Shown: piece by piece, positions 22,149 through 24,125 of the stretch
Numbering within the stretch: position 1 is the stretch's first letter
Layout of the letters: the number at the start of each line of letters is the position of its first letter
Assembly (NCBI GenBank): GCA_030671945.1
Contig: DAOVHJ010000004.1
Coordinates: 1 to 24,125, forward strand
From: Candidatus Heimdallarchaeota archaeon
GTDB taxonomy: Archaea > Asgardarchaeota > Heimdallarchaeia > JABLTI01
Reading direction: 5' to 3'
Length of the DNA stretch: 24,125 nucleotides
Translations under genes and position numbers: made by a program
The notes under the pieces: model-generated
The model's database searches: none
What the model saw: only the letters and a program-made list of their open reading frames with translations
Told to the model about the DNA's origin: nothing

Positions 22149-22161
22149 CTTTTTTATTTTT
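22149..22161 (+). terminator. T-tract after the MIT-domain gene
   Basis: A T-rich tract interrupted by CC/A begins 12 bases after the stop codon of the MIT protein, as expected for an archaeal terminator. The adjacent A-run at 22162-22169 reads as eight T on the minus strand and can end the opposing transcript. Confidence 0.45.
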
Positions 22162-22180
22162 AAAAAAAATGAGAAGAGGG

Positions 22181-22242
22181 GAATAGGTGGCAGAGCAAAA
22201 AGTTACAAGGGAAATGACTTCGGGCTGCCGAACCACCTATTC
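22181..22242 (-). ncRNA. Three-way-junction RNA element at the end of the seven-helix protein gene
   Basis: A perfect 10-bp stem (GAATAGGTGG at 22181-22190 with CCACCTATTC at 22233-22242) encloses a second perfect hairpin, TTCGG-GCTG-CCGAA (22219-22232), directly abutting it, and a weaker GTTA/TGAC stem (22202-22205 with 22215-22218) that abuts the hairpin. The stems are contiguous with no unpaired base between the last two or before the outer strand. On the minus strand it starts inside the stop codon of the membrane protein gene and is followed by a T-run at 22169-22162, so it probably forms the 3' end of that transcript. The strand is not certain, since both strands can fold. I recognise no known RNA family and no tRNA features. 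Confidence 0.45.
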
Positions 22243-23023
22243 ACGAGGGTCTTTCGATTTTCTGCTCTTGTTTTGTCTTAAGAAGTTGGGATTCACTCAT
22301 AGCCGATTCCTTGGCTAGAGTTGGCGAGTCGGATTCTGCCTTCACATAGAAACCTATAAGCATTAAAATGGGACCCATGACCCATGCGATTAAAGCAAAG
22401 GTTGGGAACACATAGGGAGAGATCAAGATAAAGGAATCTATGACAAACATAAGTAAACCAATAATGATTGTGGAATAACCTATAACAAAATATCCAACAC
22501 GCTTCTTAGCTTGAGGATTTTTAGAGGAACGATATGTTAAGATAAGCAAAATATTCGCAGCAACGACGAAAACCGCAGTAATAATTTGAGTGCAGATTTT
22601 ACCAACAAGATTGTCTGTAGTTTTGAAACCACCCAAACCGTCTAAAGTTACCCAATCATTCACAGCACCAAAACCAGATAGTACTCCAGCAATGATAATT
22701 AAGCTAATGTAAAGAAGCCAGTTTAAGGATTCAGCACCGAAATAAATGCCGTAAGCAGCTGCAAAGAGAATAAATGCACTAAGAATACCAAAGACAACTG
22801 TAAGATCACGAAAAACATTAGCAGCAGTTAATGAACGATAAGCAACAGCAAAAACAATTCCATTAAAGACCATTGACAAAGACCAGGCAATAAATCCTGC
22901 AGAAAAAAGTTGATTCAACCTTTTCTTAGGATTCTTACCAAGAAACAAGGTACTAAGTACCGCAGAAATTAACCCAGTTAATATCCATGAAACGGATGTA
23001 AAGAGATTAAATGTAGTTACCAT
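22241..23023 (-). CDS. Seven-helix membrane protein, sensor-like
   Basis: The 260-residue protein has seven hydrophobic helices (about 8-28, 40-62, 72-95, 99-120, 142-163, 175-197 and 203-226), an outside N-terminus by the positive-inside rule, and a charged cytosolic tail (about 228-260). The pattern, with short loops and NPKKRLNQLF after the first helix, resembles the N-terminal seven-helix part of histidine kinases (His_kinase_N/7TM type), but no kinase or other output domain follows. No retinal lysine motif of rhodopsins is evident. ATG start at 23023. It is divergent from the LVIVD protein. Function unknown; a sensor that works through a separate partner is possible. Confidence 0.6.
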   Translation of the reverse strand: MVTTFNLFTSVSWILTGLISAVLSTLFLGKNPKKRLNQLFSAGFIAWSLSMVFNGIVFAVAYRSLTAANVFRDLTVVFGILSAFILFAAAYGIYFGAESLNWLLYISLIIIAGVLSGFGAVNDWVTLDGLGGFKTTDNLVGKICTQIITAVFVVAANILLILTYRSSKNPQAKKRVGYFVIGYSTIIIGLLMFVIDSFILISPYVFPTFALIAWVMGPILMLIGFYVKAESDSPTLAKESAMSESQLLKTKQEQKIERPS

Positions 23024-23055
23024 TTCAAACGACTCGAAAAAGAATTCTAAAAAGA

Positions 23056-23066
23056 CTATATAAAAA
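23056..23066 (-). promoter_or_regulatory. TATA box of the seven-helix protein gene
   Basis: On the minus strand TTTTTATATAG is a strong TATA match centred about 38 bases upstream of the ATG at 23023. Confidence 0.5.
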
Positions 23067-23181
23067 CCCTAGAAACTGATAAAATAGCAGACAAACTACT
23101 AATAAACTGAACGTATAGCTTAAAATTGGTGTAAGTGATAAATTAAGGTATAGGGTTTTGAAAAGAGCGAAGGCGGAAAAT

Positions 23182-24125
23182 ATGCGATTAAAAAAAACAA
23201 GTTATTTTTTGTCCCTTACAATCATTATGATTATAAGCGTGTTTTCACAGACCTTTCTAGTTGTCAATATACAGGGAACAACTAACGGAAAAACCACTAC
23301 TCTGTTATTACCAAATAATAACAATATAAAGAAAGTAGGGCAATATGATTCTGGGGGGGAAGTAGTTGGTGTAACTATTCATAATAATTATGCATTTCTA
23401 GCGGATCAAGTCAAAGGATTAGTTGTTATAGATATAACCAATCCAGCAAATCCAACATATGTAAATGAGTACCAAGCTGAGGGGGAAAGCGTTTATGATG
23501 TAAAAATAATAGACGATATAGCTTTTGTTGCCCATGGAAGAGCGGGACTCAGAATATTAGACGTAGCAAATCCACTAGCAATAAGCGAAAAGGGTGTAAT
23601 AAATGATGGTGGAATTGCTTGGAAAGTTCTCTTAGCAAATAATTACGCCTATCTTGTCGACCGAATCAATGGTATAGAAATTATTGATATTACAGATAAT
23701 GAAAATCCTCAAAAAATTGGCACGTATGAGGGGCAACCTTTTGATATTTACATAAGAGAAGACATTGCTTTTGTAGCTGCAGGGGTAAATAAAGGACTAG
23801 AAATAGTAGATATCTCTGATCCAAGTTCACCAAAGAAAATCTCGGAAGTTCGAAATGAATTCGAGGACACAGTAAGTGTTGCAGTGAGAAATGATCTAGC
23901 ATATATAGCAAATAGAGAAAATGGTATCAATGTAGTAAACATAAAAGGATTAAGAAGACCAAAAATCATAGCTAATTATAGTAGTTTGGAAAATGGTAAA
24001 ACATGGAGTATTTGGATAAAAGATAGTTTTGCCTATCTAGCAAATGAAAAAGATGGCATTGAAATCGTAGATATCACGAATTTTGAAAAAATCAAGAGTG
24101 TAGGGCAATTCCAAGATGAAGGAGA
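23182..24125 (+). CDS. Secreted LVIVD-repeat beta-propeller protein, 3' end outside the window
   Basis: The frame runs from ATG 23182 off the right edge (314 codons seen). The N-terminus is a signal peptide or anchor: MRLKKTSYF, then a hydrophobic core LSLTIIMIISVF. Six repeats of about 42 residues follow, each with a Y/AFVA-type strand and a G-x-x-I-x-D-I core, for example GLVVIDITNPANP, GLRILDVANP, GIEIIDITDNENP, GLEIVDISDPSSP, GINVVNI and GIEIVDITN. This is the LVIVD repeat, which builds beta-propellers on secreted or surface proteins of archaea and bacteria. The role is likely adhesion or binding at the cell surface, but no ligand can be named. GGCGG stands six bases before the ATG as ribosome binding site. 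Confidence 0.85.
   Translation, partial: MRLKKTSYFLSLTIIMIISVFSQTFLVVNIQGTTNGKTTTLLLPNNNNIKKVGQYDSGGEVVGVTIHNNYAFLADQVKGLVVIDITNPANPTYVNEYQAEGESVYDVKIIDDIAFVAHGRAGLRILDVANPLAISEKGVINDGGIAWKVLLANNYAYLVDRINGIEIIDITDNENPQKIGTYEGQPFDIYIREDIAFVAAGVNKGLEIVDISDPSSPKKISEVRNEFEDTVSVAVRNDLAYIANRENGINVVNIKGLRRPKIIANYSSLENGKTWSIWIKDSFAYLANEKDGIEIVDITNFEKIKSVGQFQDEG

Noticed and set aside
22181..22242. Possible tRNA or hammerhead ribozyme in the three-stem element
   Set aside because: No T-loop TTCRA sequence, no anticodon arm of tRNA shape, and no CTGANGA/GAAA hammerhead core on either strand.
1..24125. CRISPR array, transposon ends or integrase
   Set aside because: No regularly spaced direct repeats and no transposase or integrase reading frame were seen; the repeat units noted are coding (proline tracts, LVIVD repeats) or the paralogous peptide genes.

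Overview
The window looks archaeal, most likely from an Asgard archaeon; this is an inference from gene content. Evidence: an aMBF1-type bridging factor, ribosomal protein S25e, a HerA-Mre11-Rad50 set, a histone-fold protein, a JAMM/MPN protease-like protein, a MIT-domain protein of the ESCRT-associated kind, TATA-like boxes about 25-38 bases ahead of genes, frequent TTG/GTG starts and low GC. No CRISPR array, insertion sequence, integrase or rRNA was seen. The only stretch over 300 bases lacking a long gene (4185-4595) holds a 46-codon peptide gene and two promoters.

Layout. Bases 1-2132 carry the end of a FakA-like fatty acid kinase, a DegV/FakB-like fatty acid-binding protein and PlsY, a glycerol-3-phosphate acyltransferase. 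Together these form the bacterial acyl-phosphate route for acylating glycerol-3-phosphate, which is remarkable in an archaeon. Bases 2244-4353 hold two very short paralogous genes, facing each other, that encode 43- and 46-residue peptides with near-identical signal sequences. They enclose a 573-residue winged-helix regulator-like protein. This peptide/regulator/peptide cassette is my best candidate for an undescribed system. A GT-C glycosyltransferase-like membrane protein follows.

Bases 5783-12122 hold a small two-helix membrane protein (VirB2/CedA1-like in shape) and then HerA, Mre11 and Rad50 for end resection. They converge with a coiled-coil/proline-rich protein; no NurA is visible. A minus-strand amidohydrolase of the MTA/SAH deaminase type follows. 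Next are an ABC ATPase with a 400-residue helical N-terminal extension and a natural Glu-to-Gln change in Walker B, then MBF1 and a small orphan protein.

Bases 17440-20230, on the minus strand, hold a histone-fold protein, an Atg22/UMF1-like MFS transporter, a LolD/MacB-type ABC ATPase and tRNA-Leu(UAG). The right end carries the JAMM protein, S25e, a MIT plus polyproline plus HEPN-like protein, a structured RNA candidate, a seven-helix membrane protein and the start of a secreted LVIVD-repeat beta-propeller protein that runs off the window.
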